DNA of 64,000 nucleotides from Natrinema limicola JCM 13563 (GCF_000337475.1 NZ_AOIT01000016.1:1-64000); one strand, 5' to 3'; counted from the stretch's first letter, positions 24,913 through 34,130 are shown. Numbers and translations: made by a program. Notes: generated from the letters alone by a model not told the origin.

Positions 24913-25482
24913 ATGCCAACCGATGAACTGGCCTGGGAAACGCGCGAGCGCCGAGTAGCCTATTCTTGTCCTGGTTTCGACGTCGTTAACGAGTCCGTTC
25001 AACTGCCCGATGGCACGGAAACCGACTTCGATTACCTCTCGGAGCCGCCAAGTGTCTGTGTCCTACCGTTTACACCCGACGACAACGTCGTCTGCATCGA
25101 GGAGTGGCGACAGGCCGTCTCCCGAATCAGTCGCGGACTCCCCGTCGGCGGCGTCGAACCCGACGACGACGATCTCGAGGCTGCGGCCCGACGGGAACTC
25201 GCCGAGGAGACCGGCTACGAAGCCGAGCGACTCGAGCCGCTGGTGTCCGTCGAACCCGCAAACGGAATCGCGGATACGCGCTTGCACGTTTTCGTCGCCG
25301 ACGGCTGCCGGCCAACTGCCGAACAGCAACTCGATCACAACGAGAGCATTCGACCGACGGAACTCTCGTTTGCGGACCTGACCGACGCGGTCGCAGCCGG
25401 CGAGATCCACGACGGTCGAACGGTGCTCGCCGTCTCTTACTATCGGCTGGTCGAGCCAGCGTGTGGGCCAGCCAACGAATAG
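24913..25482 (+). CDS. NUDIX hydrolase (ADP-ribose pyrophosphatase-like)
   Basis: 189 residues. The NUDIX box GGVEPDDDDLEAAARRELAEETGY sits at about residues 78-100, shown here only as its key G, E, RELAEE and G positions. The preceding VCVLPFTPDDNVVCIEEWRQAV and the following proline-free loop resemble ADP-sugar pyrophosphatases. It probably hydrolyses ADP-ribose or another nucleoside diphosphate derivative. The frame opens at 24730, but conserved sequence and the local ATG support 24913. Confidence 0.85.
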   Translation: MPTDELAWETRERRVAYSCPGFDVVNESVQLPDGTETDFDYLSEPPSVCVLPFTPDDNVVCIEEWRQAVSRISRGLPVGGVEPDDDDLEAAARRELAEETGYEAERLEPLVSVEPANGIADTRLHVFVADGCRPTAEQQLDHNESIRPTELSFADLTDAVAAGEIHDGRTVLAVSYYRLVEPACGPANE

Positions 25483-25550
25483 CGACCGATAGCGAACCGC
25501 GGCGCTCGAGTGGCGTGTGCCACCGGTGCCGCTTGGGTCCGCTTGGGTCG

Positions 25551-26801
25551 TCACTCCGTTTCGTTCGTTTCGTTCTCCGTGTCAGTCGTTGTGTTCTCGG
25601 TCTCGTTCGTCGTGGTGTCGGTTTCGTTCGTTTCGTTCTCCGTGTCGGTCGTTGTGTTCTCGGTCTCGTTCGTCGTGGTGTCGGTTTCGTTCTCGGTCTC
25701 GTTCGTCGCAGTATCGGTTTCGTTCGCTTCGCCGTCGGCTGGCTCCTGAAGTGCGTCGATGAGTCCCGTCGTTTCACCGAGCGTGAGGGTGTCGACGGCG
25801 CTTTCTTCGATCGTCATCGATCCTGCAGAGACCGACGAGATGGTCTCACTTGTCGTCATTTCGGTGTCGTCCGCAGTGGGTTCGCCGTCAGCCGTTTCGT
25901 TGTCGGCCGTCTCGTCGTCGGCGGTTTCGTTGTCGGCCGTTTCATTGTCAACTGTCTCGTTATCATCGGCTTCGTCGTCGGCGGTTTCGTTGTCGGCGGT
26001 TTCGTTTGCAGTCTCGTCGTCCGCCTCGGCATCTTCCTGTTGGCTCTCGAGACTGCCGACGATCATCGATTCGATCGTGGTTTCGTTGACGTCGAACTGC
26101 TCGATGGTCAGCGATTCGATCTCCTGGACGCTTTCGTTTCCGTCGGTCGTGGTGTCGTTGGTCTGGGTCTCGTTGCCGCCGTCATCACCGTCACCGCCGA
26201 ATAGCCCGCCGATGAAATCGGAAATTCCAGAGAGAACTCCGCCGCCCCCGTCGGCCTCTTCGGAGGACAGGTCTTCGATCGTCAGCTGTTCGGTTGTCAT
26301 CGACTCGATCGTCAGGTTCTGCACTGCCACGGTACTGGCGTTCTCGTCGACGACTTCCTGGAGCTCCGACGTGGACTCGTTGTCAGTTTGGTTTTCGTCG
26401 GCAGTTTCGTTGCTGTCGCTCTCGGTCGCGCCGTCGAGTTCCTCAATCGAGACGTTCTCGAGCGAGAGTGACTCGAAGGTGACATCCGAGATCATCACCT
26501 CGGAGTCCTCGCCCGCGGACTGGTTGTCCGCGGTCTCGTTCAGTTGGTCCTCCAGTTCCGCGTCGATGTTCTCGACGTCGAATTGCTGGGCGGTGAACTC
26601 CTCGATCGTCGCGTTCTCGATCGTGACGTTCTCGAGTTCCAGCGTGCCAACCTGGACGTTTTGCAGCGTCACACGATTGCTCATGTCTCCGGCGTCGTCG
26701 TTCGTCGCCGTGGTCGTGCCACCGACGAGGGCGGGACCCCCCGCGAGCATGACCAGCAGCGCGACGAACGCGACACCGAGTGTTTGCGGTCGTGAATCCA
26801 T
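25551..26801 (-). CDS. secreted, sequon-rich surface protein with NET repeats
   Basis: 416 residues starting with a Sec-type signal (RPQTLGVAFVALLVMLAGGPALVGG). The body repeats short beta-like units of the form (V/L)ENVTIENATIEEF...SLENVSIEEL and TIESMTTEQLTIEDL, separated by acidic linkers. The C-terminal third is dominated by NETADNETADDE and NETDTTTNETEN runs. More than twenty N-x-S/T sequons suggest dense N-glycosylation. No transmembrane anchor or PGF motif is visible at the C-terminus, so it is probably secreted. A TATA-like ATTTTAG about 29 nt upstream supports this start. Confidence 0.75.
   Translation of the reverse strand: MDSRPQTLGVAFVALLVMLAGGPALVGGTTTATNDDAGDMSNRVTLQNVQVGTLELENVTIENATIEEFTAQQFDVENIDAELEDQLNETADNQSAGEDSEVMISDVTFESLSLENVSIEELDGATESDSNETADENQTDNESTSELQEVVDENASTVAVQNLTIESMTTEQLTIEDLSSEEADGGGGVLSGISDFIGGLFGGDGDDGGNETQTNDTTTDGNESVQEIESLTIEQFDVNETTIESMIVGSLESQQEDAEADDETANETADNETADDEADDNETVDNETADNETADDETADNETADGEPTADDTEMTTSETISSVSAGSMTIEESAVDTLTLGETTGLIDALQEPADGEANETDTATNETENETDTTTNETENTTTDTENETNETDTTTNETENTTTDTENETNETE
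25558..25683. repeat. two tandem 63-bp units in the surface-protein gene
   Basis: Units 25558-25620 and 25621-25683 differ at one base (a/g near 25583 and 25646), and a partial third follows. They encode the NETDTTTNETENTTTDTENET-type tail in frame (21 codons each), so unit number can change without a frameshift. Confidence 0.85.
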
Positions 26802-27044
26802 ACGGGTCGAACGACGGCAGTTTCCGAGCTAAAATGAGCCGACCGTTACGAGATTATGTCTCCGAAAACACCCATTGTAACGGCTCGACATCTCTGCTCC
26901 GAGCATCCGGACAAATCCCTCACCGCCGCGGTGCCCTGGTGGGTTCCAAGCAGATGCTTACCCGCGACCCTGCGTCAAAACCTTTGGTTGTCCCTCGAAA
27001 CACAAGCGTTGCCTCGAGTCGCCCGCAGCCGATCACGGCCGTCG

Positions 27045-27236
27045 TTACTCGAGTTGGAGTTCGCGCGTCTCGACGGCGTCACAGACCGGACAGACGAACC
27101 GGTAGCGCACTCGCCCGCCCGAAGTGGTGACGCGCCATTTCCCGTCGGTGTCGACGTAGCCACACGACTGACAGCGGAGTTCCGATTCGTCGAACTTCTC
27201 GCGGAGTCGCTCGAACGGCGAACGGTGTACTGGCAT
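27045..27236 (-). CDS. small zinc-finger protein, HVO_0649-like
   Basis: 63 residues starting MPVHRSPFERLREKF, with a CQSCGYVDTDGKW pair and a CPVCDAVETRELQL pair around GGRVRYRFVC. This resembles the small haloarchaeal zinc-finger family named for HVO_0649. The frame extends to 27248, but a strong TATA box (27261-27269) lies 27-29 nt upstream of the internal ATG at 27236, so the shorter protein is chosen. Function unknown. Confidence 0.75.
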   Translation of the reverse strand: MPVHRSPFERLREKFDESELRCQSCGYVDTDGKWRVTTSGGRVRYRFVCPVCDAVETRELQLE

Positions 27237-27260
27237 GTGTGAACACATGTCGTGGTAGCA

Positions 27261-27269
27261 TATAATATA
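27261..27269 (-). promoter_or_regulatory. TATA box of the HVO_0649-like gene
   Basis: The minus-strand TATATTATA stretch is the strongest TATA box in this area. Its spacing selects the ATG at 27236 over the one at 27248. Confidence 0.55.
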
Positions 27270-27343
27270 CTAGGCTCGGCAGTGACTCGCTGTACCGTCT
27301 TCCGATCACAACGATTCTTAGGCATCACTCCCTAGTACAGCGT

Positions 27344-29245
27344 ATGGACGATGTCGATGCGGATCGCGGCGGTGGCCTCGGTGATGCCGCCGGAGCGGCG
27401 CGTGCACTCGAGCACGTGGTCGATCCGGTGGTGGCGGTCGCTGACGGGACGATCACGTACGCGAACCCGGCCGCCCGTGATGCATTCGAAATCGGTAACG
27501 CCGACCGCGACGCGGCGACCGCACTCGGAACGCGCTGGAATCGGCTCGCGACGGCGATCGACGAGACGACGGTCGGGACCGCTCGCCGGATCGACCTCGA
27601 CGAAGACGACGGCGGTGCGCGCATCCACCGCGGTGCCAACGGAGCGACGATCACGTTCGATCGCGGGCCGTCTGCCACCCACGGCGACGCTGCCGACACA
27701 CCGGAGGGGTCGCTGCCGGGAACGAGCGACCGACTGGTGAAAGATCGCGCACTCGAGGAAGCCCCCGTTGGAGTCACCATCTCCGATCCCGATCTCGATG
27801 ACAACCCGCTGGTGTACGTCAACGACGCCTACGAGGAGATCACCGGCTACGAGTACGACGAGGTCGTCGGCCGAAACTGCCGGTTCCTACAGGGAGAGGA
27901 GTCCGACGAGAACGCGATCGCCGAGATGGCAGCGGCCATCGACGAAGATCGGCCAGTCACTGTCGAGATCAAAAACTACCGCAAGGACGGCACCGAATTC
28001 TGGAACGAGGTCACGATCGCCCCCGTCCGTGACGAAGCCGGCCGTGTGACCCACTACGTCGGCTTCCAGAACGATATCACCGCGCGCAAGGAGGCCGAAC
28101 TCGAACTCGAGCGCCGGACCGAGGAACTCGAGTACATCTTAGATCGCATCGAGGGGTTGATGCAGGACGTCACCGACGTCGTCGCCGGCTCGACCGACCG
28201 CGCAGAACTCGAGGCTGAAGTCTGTGACCGGATCGCCGCGGAAGACGCCTACGACGGGGCCTGGATCGGCGAGCGCAACCCGGCGACCGAGACGATCGAC
28301 GTGCGCTCGCGCGCGGGGGATGGCCCCGAGCACGACCGGCTCAGGACAGATGACGACCACCCTGCCGCAGAGACGCTCGCAACCGGCGAGCCCGCCGTTG
28401 CTACCGTCGACGGAACGACCCACATCGCGTTCCCGCTCTCGTACAACGAGATCGAGTATGGCGTGTTGACCGTCCGGACCGAGCGGACACGCGCTGTCGA
28501 CGACCGCGAAACCGTCATCCTTTCCGCACTCGCTCGTGCGGTCGCCAGCGGGGTCAACGCCCGCGAAACCAGTCGCGTGCTGACGACCGACGCTGTCGTC
28601 GCCGTCGAACTCGACGTGACGGATCGCTCGCTCGCACCCGTCGCCCTCTCGGCCGACGCCGACTGTCGGCTCGAGTATCGCCGGTCGGTCCACCGTACGG
28701 GCGACGAGACGACGTCGCTGTTTACCGCAACCGGTGCGAGCGCGGACGAACTCACTGCGGCTGCCGCGGAGTTGTCCGACGTCGACTGTCGCGTTGTCGT
28801 CGAACGCGACGAGGAGTCGCTGATCGAACTGACCGGTGCAGACGACCTCGTCGGGTGGCTCTCCGAGCGCGGCGTTCGCACCCAGGCGATCGAAAGTGAC
28901 GCGGGCCGAGCGCGCATCACGCTCGAGGTCCCCCGCTCGGCGAACGTCCGTGCGGTTGTCGAAGCCGTCGAGGACCGCTATGCGGGCACCGATATCGTCT
29001 CGTTCCAGCAGCGCGAGCGCGAGGCCGAGACTCGCGAGGAGTTCGCAGCCGGGCTCGAGAAGGCGCTGACCGACCGCCAGTTCGGCGCGTTACAGCGAGC
29101 CTACCTCGGCGGCTACTTCGAATGGCCGCGACCGACGACCGGCGAGGAACTCGCCCAGTCGATGGGCGTCTCGCGGCCGACGTTCCACGAACACCTGCGG
29201 ACGGCGGAGGCGAAACTGTGTCGGGCGTTCTTCGGTGACGCATAG
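27344..29245 (+). CDS. LOV-domain, GAF and bat-type HTH regulator
   Basis: 633 residues. A weak N-terminal PAS-like region (about 15-110) is followed by a PAS/LOV domain at about 135-255 with VYVNDAYEEITGYEYDEVVG and the flavin-cysteine motif GRNCRFLQG (Cys179, codon 27878-27880). Then come a coiled segment, a GAF domain (about 290-430), the bacterio-opsin-activator domain, and a C-terminal HTH (LTDRQFGALQRAYLGGYFEW...MGVSRPTFHEHLRTAEAKL). The protein is probably a light- or redox-responsive transcription regulator. It stands alone, so targets are not evident. Confidence 0.9.
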   Translation: MDDVDADRGGGLGDAAGAARALEHVVDPVVAVADGTITYANPAARDAFEIGNADRDAATALGTRWNRLATAIDETTVGTARRIDLDEDDGGARIHRGANGATITFDRGPSATHGDAADTPEGSLPGTSDRLVKDRALEEAPVGVTISDPDLDDNPLVYVNDAYEEITGYEYDEVVGRNCRFLQGEESDENAIAEMAAAIDEDRPVTVEIKNYRKDGTEFWNEVTIAPVRDEAGRVTHYVGFQNDITARKEAELELERRTEELEYILDRIEGLMQDVTDVVAGSTDRAELEAEVCDRIAAEDAYDGAWIGERNPATETIDVRSRAGDGPEHDRLRTDDDHPAAETLATGEPAVATVDGTTHIAFPLSYNEIEYGVLTVRTERTRAVDDRETVILSALARAVASGVNARETSRVLTTDAVVAVELDVTDRSLAPVALSADADCRLEYRRSVHRTGDETTSLFTATGASADELTAAAAELSDVDCRVVVERDEESLIELTGADDLVGWLSERGVRTQAIESDAGRARITLEVPRSANVRAVVEAVEDRYAGTDIVSFQQREREAETREEFAAGLEKALTDRQFGALQRAYLGGYFEWPRPTTGEELAQSMGVSRPTFHEHLRTAEAKLCRAFFGDA

Positions 29246-29322
29246 CAGGACGCGAGAGTATCACGGCTCGAAACCGGTAGTCGTGACTTAGCGACGAGAA
29301 CGGCCGTGGACGGTCGCCATCG

Positions 29323-29330
29323 TTTATATA
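29323..29330 (+). promoter_or_regulatory. TATA box of the DUF1328-like gene
   Basis: TTTATATA lies about 27 nt before the ATG at 29354, giving a leaderless transcript and excluding the upstream frame. Confidence 0.6.
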
Positions 29331-29353
29331 CACTGTCGTGTGAGTGGGCAGTT

Positions 29354-29539
29354 ATGCTCGCGTTCGCAACGCCGTTGCAGACCGGTGGTGGATTCCTCTA
29401 CTGGGCGCTTGTCTTCTTCGTCCTCGCGATCATCGCCGCCGCGGTCGGCGCACGTGGCGTTGCCGGGATCTCGATGGAGATCGCACGGATCTTCGTGTTG
29501 ATCTTCATCATCCTCGCGGTGGTCGCGCTCCTGTTGTGA
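29354..29539 (+). CDS. small DUF1328-type membrane protein
   Basis: 61 residues, nearly all hydrophobic: GGGFLYWALVFFVLAIIAAA then GARGVAGISMEIARIFVLIF and IILAVVALLL. The two-helix pattern with GxxGVAGIsmeiAriL between the helices matches the DUF1328 (YtjA-like) family of unknown function. Confidence 0.85.
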   Translation: MLAFATPLQTGGGFLYWALVFFVLAIIAAAVGARGVAGISMEIARIFVLIFIILAVVALLL

Positions 29540-29757
29540 CTGCGGGCACGCGGTCGTGCTACCGTATTGACGTGATCAGTGCTGGTTACGTGGCTACGGC
29601 AGTCGTCAGCAGCGGCGAGCGCACCGACAGAATCCGGTCCAGCGTCATCCGACGATCATGCCGGCCTCGAGAACCTGTCTTCGGTAACCGATACTGGTTA
29701 CATTTGGTTGAGAAGTCCTAACACGCTGGGCGTCGTAGATAACGGTGAGCACTTACC

Positions 29758-31680
29758 ATGACTGAACTCGGCGGATTTCAAGACAGGGTTGCCCGCATCG
29801 ATCTCTCGGAGGGGGACGTTGCCTACGAGTCGATCGACGACGAGGACGCAAAGAAGTATATCGGTGCGCGGGGGCTCGGGGTAAAGTACGTCTTCGATCA
29901 GGGGCCGGAGGTAGATCCGCTCGGGCCGGATAACCTGCTTGCGTTCATGAACGGGCCGCTGTCGGGGACGCAAGTGACGATGAGCGGCCGGATCGCCGTC
30001 TGTACGAAATCGCCGCTGACCGGTACCGTCACCGACAGCCACCACGGCGGCTGGTCAGGGGCCCGGCTCAAGTGGGCCGGCTTCGACGGCCTTCTCTTCG
30101 AAGGCCAGGCCGACGACCCGGTCTACGCCGTCGTCGAGGACGGTGAGATCGAACTCCGGGACGCCTCTCACCTCTGGGGGAACGGCGTCCACGAAACCCG
30201 TGAGACGATCGAGGAGGAAGTTGAGGGGTCCTACGGCAAGAACCTCTCGATCATGGCGATCGGCCCTGGCGGGGAAAACGAGGTCAAATACGCCTGTATC
30301 ATCAACGAGGACGACCGCGCCTCTGGTCGGGGTGGGACCGGCTGTGTCATGGGGTCGAAGAACCTCAAAGCCGTCGTCGTCAAGTCCACGACGAAGATGC
30401 CCCAGCCGGCTGACCCAGAGACCTTCCGGGAGGGCCACCAGCAAGCGATGCAGGCGATCCAGGAATCGGATGTCACTGCACCCAACGAGGGCGGCCTCTC
30501 GATGTACGGGACGAACGTCCTGATGAACATCGGCGAGGAGATGGACGGCCTCCCGACGAAAAACGGGAAGTACACCTCGACTGAAAGCATGCGAGAGGCG
30601 GAAGGCGTCGACATCGACGCCGAACGCGTCTCCGGCGAGAACGTCCGCGAAAACATCCTCGTCGACGAGCCGACCTGTCACTCCTGTCCGGTTGCCTGCA
30701 AGAAGGAAGTCGAAGTCCAGACGATGCACAAAGGCGAGGAGCTGAACGTCCGGACCGAATCCTACGAGTACGAATCGGCCTACGCGCTCGGCCCGAACTC
30801 CGGCCACACCGACCGCGACGCCGTCGCGGTGATGATCGAGCGCTGTAACGACATGGGCGTCGACACCATCGAGACGGGCAACATGATGGCGATGGCTATG
30901 GAGATGTCCGAGGAGGGCAAACTCGAGGAAGGTGACCTCGAGTGGGGCGACACCGAGACGATGATCGACATGATCGACCGGATCGCCCGCCGCGAGGACG
31001 ACCTCGCGGACCTGCTGGCCGAAGGGCCACGCCGGGTCGCCGACCGCAAGGAGGCCCACGACAACTCGCTGGCGGTCAAAGGCCAGACGATCGCGGCCTA
31101 CGACCCGCGCTGTATGAAAGGCATGGGCATCGGCTACGCCACCTCGAACCGTGGTGCCTGCCACCTGCGGGCGTACACCCCCGCTGCAGAGATTCTGGGG
31201 GTCCCTGAGAAGGTCGACCCCTACGAGTACGAGGGCAAAGGCGAACTCACCGCCCAATTCCAGGACCTCCACGCCATCAGTGACTCCTTCGACATCTGCA
31301 AGTTCAACGCCTTCGCCGAAGGCATCGAGGAGTACGTCACCCAGTACAACGGGATGACCGGCCGCGACGTCACCGAAGACGAACTCCTCGAGGCCGGCGA
31401 ACGAGTGTACACCTTAGAGCGGTACTACAACAACCTCATCGGCTTCGATGGGAGCGACGACTCGCTGCCCGAGCGCTTCCTCGAGGACGGCATCCGCGGG
31501 CAGGGTGCAAGCGACGGCGAATACTGCGAACTCGAGGAGATGAAAGACGAGTACTACGACTACCGCGGCTGGGTCGACGGCGTCGTCCCCGACGAGAAAC
31601 TCGACGAACTCGGCATCGACGTTGGCCCCGGCACCGGTGTCAGCAGCGAGGGCGGGGCAGCGGTCTCGAGCGACGACTGA
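29758..31680 (+). CDS. aor: tungsten-containing aldehyde:ferredoxin oxidoreductase
   Basis: 640 residues, typical of the AOR family, which oxidises aldehydes to acids with ferredoxin reduction using a W/Mo-bispterin and a [4Fe-4S] cluster. The N-terminal domain shows YIGARGLGVKYVF, GPLSGTQVTMSGR and WSGARLKWAGFDGLLFEG. Three cluster cysteines are in CHSCPVACKKE (CxxCxxxC) and the fourth in FDICKFNAF. The pterin-contact segment DPRCMKGMGIGYATSNRGACH is intact. The Ser/Asp-rich tail is typically haloarchaeal. No adjacent partner gene; MoaD-like proteins are encoded at 36962 and 58394. Confidence 0.95.
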   Translation: MTELGGFQDRVARIDLSEGDVAYESIDDEDAKKYIGARGLGVKYVFDQGPEVDPLGPDNLLAFMNGPLSGTQVTMSGRIAVCTKSPLTGTVTDSHHGGWSGARLKWAGFDGLLFEGQADDPVYAVVEDGEIELRDASHLWGNGVHETRETIEEEVEGSYGKNLSIMAIGPGGENEVKYACIINEDDRASGRGGTGCVMGSKNLKAVVVKSTTKMPQPADPETFREGHQQAMQAIQESDVTAPNEGGLSMYGTNVLMNIGEEMDGLPTKNGKYTSTESMREAEGVDIDAERVSGENVRENILVDEPTCHSCPVACKKEVEVQTMHKGEELNVRTESYEYESAYALGPNSGHTDRDAVAVMIERCNDMGVDTIETGNMMAMAMEMSEEGKLEEGDLEWGDTETMIDMIDRIARREDDLADLLAEGPRRVADRKEAHDNSLAVKGQTIAAYDPRCMKGMGIGYATSNRGACHLRAYTPAAEILGVPEKVDPYEYEGKGELTAQFQDLHAISDSFDICKFNAFAEGIEEYVTQYNGMTGRDVTEDELLEAGERVYTLERYYNNLIGFDGSDDSLPERFLEDGIRGQGASDGEYCELEEMKDEYYDYRGWVDGVVPDEKLDELGIDVGPGTGVSSEGGAAVSSDD

Positions 31681-31793
31681 TCGCCGTCGCCTCGCACGTA
31701 TTTTGCGGTGCTCGACTCACGGCCATCTGATTAGCAGTACACACTGTATTCCTTACCGATGAATACATATATGATTATTTATTATCATCTGGT

Positions 31794-32390
31794 ATGAAAT
31801 TCACAAAACAGTGGACAGGCGTTAACAGGTATATGCTGCGGGACCCGGGGACGTTTTTCGCGGAGTACGACGAAACACATGGCATCGGCTACCCCATCGC
31901 GTTCATGTTAGCGTCGTATTTCGCCGTCGTGGTGCCACTGGGGCTCCTCATCGCGGTGGTGAGCATCACGAACCCGACTGAGATCGCGGCTGCAGTGGGT
32001 ATTACGCTGGGATTTGGCATCCTGTTTTGGGTTACTGGCATCGTTGAAGCGCTCGTCGCTCACGGCCTCGCGTATCTGTTCGGTGCCCGTGGGCTGACGA
32101 AGACGCTCGAGGCGTACGCGTTTCCGGTCGTCGTTCGATACTGTCTGTGGTGGATTCCACTCGTCAACCTCGGTCTCGGACTCTACGGGCTTTACCTCCA
32201 GATCAAGGGGCTGGCGGCGTTTCACGATCTTTCGACGGGCAAAGCCGCGATCGTCGCGCTCCTCGCGTCGGTCCTGTATCTGCTTCCCGTGTTCGTCGTC
32301 CTCGCCGCCGTGATCGCGGCGTTCGTCCTCGATCTCGGCAGCCAGCCAGCGCCCCAGTCGGCCATGCTCGCCCTCGAGGTTGTCGCGTAG
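31794..32390 (+). CDS. YIP1-family membrane protein
   Basis: 198 residues with about five transmembrane helices after a short amphipathic N-terminus (RDPGTFFAEYDETHGIGYPI). GARGLTKTLEAYAFPVVVRYCLWWIPLVNL is typical of YIP1-domain proteins. Function in archaea is unknown; in other organisms the fold takes part in membrane trafficking. An AT-rich stretch (31763-31792) containing catatatg carries the promoter, and it begins immediately downstream. No operon partner is seen. Confidence 0.8.
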   Translation: MKFTKQWTGVNRYMLRDPGTFFAEYDETHGIGYPIAFMLASYFAVVVPLGLLIAVVSITNPTEIAAAVGITLGFGILFWVTGIVEALVAHGLAYLFGARGLTKTLEAYAFPVVVRYCLWWIPLVNLGLGLYGLYLQIKGLAAFHDLSTGKAAIVALLASVLYLLPVFVVLAAVIAAFVLDLGSQPAPQSAMLALEVVA

Positions 32391-32570
32391 CTGCTGGGAC
32401 GATCGATCGCCCGCCGTTGTCGCCACTCCCCTGTCGAAGCACAGTCACGGACAACTGCCAGCCACGCTGTGCAAAACGGATGGAACCGATCGAGAAGTAG
32501 AGAAACTCCGTCCGCCTCTGCGACGGTGTGAGGCGGATCATGTCCGCGACAGCCGACTCCGTAGAGACGA

Positions 32571-32939
32571 TCAGTCGTCGGCGACAGCGTAGCTGGCGGC
32601 CTCGCCGTTCGGCTTCGTCAGCTCGACTTCGACGCCCCCGTTGGCGACGGAGACCAGCACATCGTCGAAGTTCTTGCGGTACTCTGTCGCGTGCTTTCCG
32701 GTGGTGTTGATCCGGACCTGCTCTGCGACTAAATCGGCCTCGGTCAGCATCTCGACTTTCCGATAGGCTGTCGACATCGGGATCTCACATTCCTCGGAGA
32801 GTTCCGTCGCCGTCAGCGCAGTCTCGGCCGTCGCCTCGAGAATGGCCCGGCAGGCGTCGTCGTCGAGGGCCGCGAGCACGGCCTGCGGATCGACGGAATC
32901 GTCACGTTGCCAACCTCGTCGCCGGGTATCTGAGTTCAT
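32571..32939 (-). CDS. winged-helix regulator (ArsR-like)
   Basis: About 122 residues from MNSDTRRRGWQRDD; ATGs at 32957 and 32948 are alternatives. The core VLAALDDDACRAILEATAET then ALTATELSEECEIPMSTAYRKVEMLTEADLV is a classic winged helix with the recognition helix STAYRKVEML. The C-terminal strands end YRKNFDDVLVSVANGGVEVEL. The TATA-like CCCAATAAATA region near 32994-33003 serves it. It is divergent from the bat-type regulator gene; such pairs of two regulators sharing a control region are frequent in haloarchaea. Confidence 0.8.
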   Translation of the reverse strand: MNSDTRRRGWQRDDSVDPQAVLAALDDDACRAILEATAETALTATELSEECEIPMSTAYRKVEMLTEADLVAEQVRINTTGKHATEYRKNFDDVLVSVANGGVEVELTKPNGEAASYAVADD

Positions 32940-33076
32940 AGCGGACATCTGTTTCATCCAGTAGTAGCAACCAGACCCCCTCCAAATGAGTCCCAATAAA
33001 TACAGGGGGCTTTATATCCGGTGTCGAATCCGTCGCTCGATGGGACGATTCGGGGCTTGCGGACGCAGGCTTTAGG

Positions 33077-33760
33077 ATGTCTGCGTCCCACCAGTGCGTA
33101 ATGGCAGCGGGGATTCGCGCGGAGATAAAGATCGACGATCCACCCGACTGTATCGTCGCACAGGCCGCAGCCGAGACGAGCGGTCGGGCCCACTCCGTCT
33201 CGAAGAGCACCAACCCGTCAGCGCCCGAGCGCGTGACCGTCGAGTTCATGCTCGAGGCGGAGACGGAACCCGACGAGTTCGACGTCGACGCCGACCTCTC
33301 GTCGATCTTCTCGTACGGCTCGAGCACTGTCTATCGCTTCGAGCGCGACCTCGATGGCGACTGTCCCTGTGCGTGCATCGAGCAGTTCGACTGTCCGCTC
33401 GTCGGTGTCCGTGCACATGGTGCGGCACTGTATCTGACCTTTCATGCGCCGGATATGGCACAACTGCAGGCGGTCATCGGTGCGTTGCGCGAGCGGTATG
33501 CGACACTCGACGTCCAGCGACTGCTCCAGTCCCAGCAAGAACACACCGAGCAAAACCTCGTCTTCGTCGATCGGAACACGCTCACCGATCGGCAGGCGGA
33601 GGTCCTCGAGACGGCCCACCGGATGGGCTACTTCGAACATCCAAAGCGGGCCAACGCCGGCGAGGTCGCTGACGAGCTCGGGATCACCGGAACGACGCTG
33701 ACCGAACACCTCGCCGCAGCGCAGACCAAGCTCTTGGATGCGATCCTCGATCATGAGTAG
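33077..33760 (+). CDS. bat-type HTH regulator with Cys-rich sensor segment
   Basis: 227 residues; ATG 33077 or 33101. The first 80 residues form a beta-rich domain (RAEIKIDDPPDCIVAQAAAE... VTVEFMLEAE). Then follow an unusual CPCACIEQFDCPL cluster, a YLTFHAPDMAQLQAVIGALR helix and a C-terminal HTH (LTDRQAEVLETAHRMGYFEH then ELGITGTTLTEHLAAAQTKL), characteristic of bacterio-opsin-activator-like proteins such as DmsR. The Cys residues could bind metal or sense thiol redox; this is inference. Divergent from the winged-helix gene. Confidence 0.85.
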   Translation: MSASHQCVMAAGIRAEIKIDDPPDCIVAQAAAETSGRAHSVSKSTNPSAPERVTVEFMLEAETEPDEFDVDADLSSIFSYGSSTVYRFERDLDGDCPCACIEQFDCPLVGVRAHGAALYLTFHAPDMAQLQAVIGALRERYATLDVQRLLQSQQEHTEQNLVFVDRNTLTDRQAEVLETAHRMGYFEHPKRANAGEVADELGITGTTLTEHLAAAQTKLLDAILDHE

Positions 33761-33913
33761 GCGTTTCGTCGCAGCCGGCGGCCGATCCACGTCAAGGCGT
33801 AAGAACGTGTCGGGTCCTACAGATAATCGGCAGCGAACCGCAATGATATATATACTGGACGTGAGCTATAGCGTACACAACACAAGCGAGGGTCCTGTCC
33901 GACCCACTCCGCC

Positions 33914-34066
33914 ATGAGTAGATACGAATTCACGTGCCCCGAGTGTGGGCAGGCGATCGAAGTCAACGAATCGATGCGCGAAGCCACGCTGACACACGGC
34001 TGCCCGGTCTGTGCAGCGTCGGTGACGCCATCCGATTTCGTGGCGGAGCAACCGACCGAGAACTGA
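33914..34066 (+). CDS. DUF7560-type zinc-ribbon protein
   Basis: A 50-residue protein: MSRYEFTCPECGQAIEVN then MREATLTHGCPVCAASVTPSDF. The two Cys pairs (CPECG, CPVC) with the N-terminal YEFTCPECG match the small DUF7560 zinc-ribbon family. A strong TATA box (gatatatata, about 33845-33854) is about 65 nt upstream. Function unknown. Confidence 0.8.
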   Translation: MSRYEFTCPECGQAIEVNESMREATLTHGCPVCAASVTPSDFVAEQPTEN

Positions 34067-34130
34067 GTGCTGCGCACGCGACATCCCCCTCGAGACGCCG
34101 CCTGTGCCGACGGCCACACTCTTTCTAAGC

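Noticed and set aside
25558-25720. Tandem repeats as a CRISPR array
   Set aside because: The units are directly abutting, 63 bp, in frame within a coding gene, and have no unique spacers.
32203-32541. Minus-strand frame downstream of the YIP1 gene
   Set aside because: Arg-rich, overlaps the end of the YIP1 gene and has no conserved sequence.
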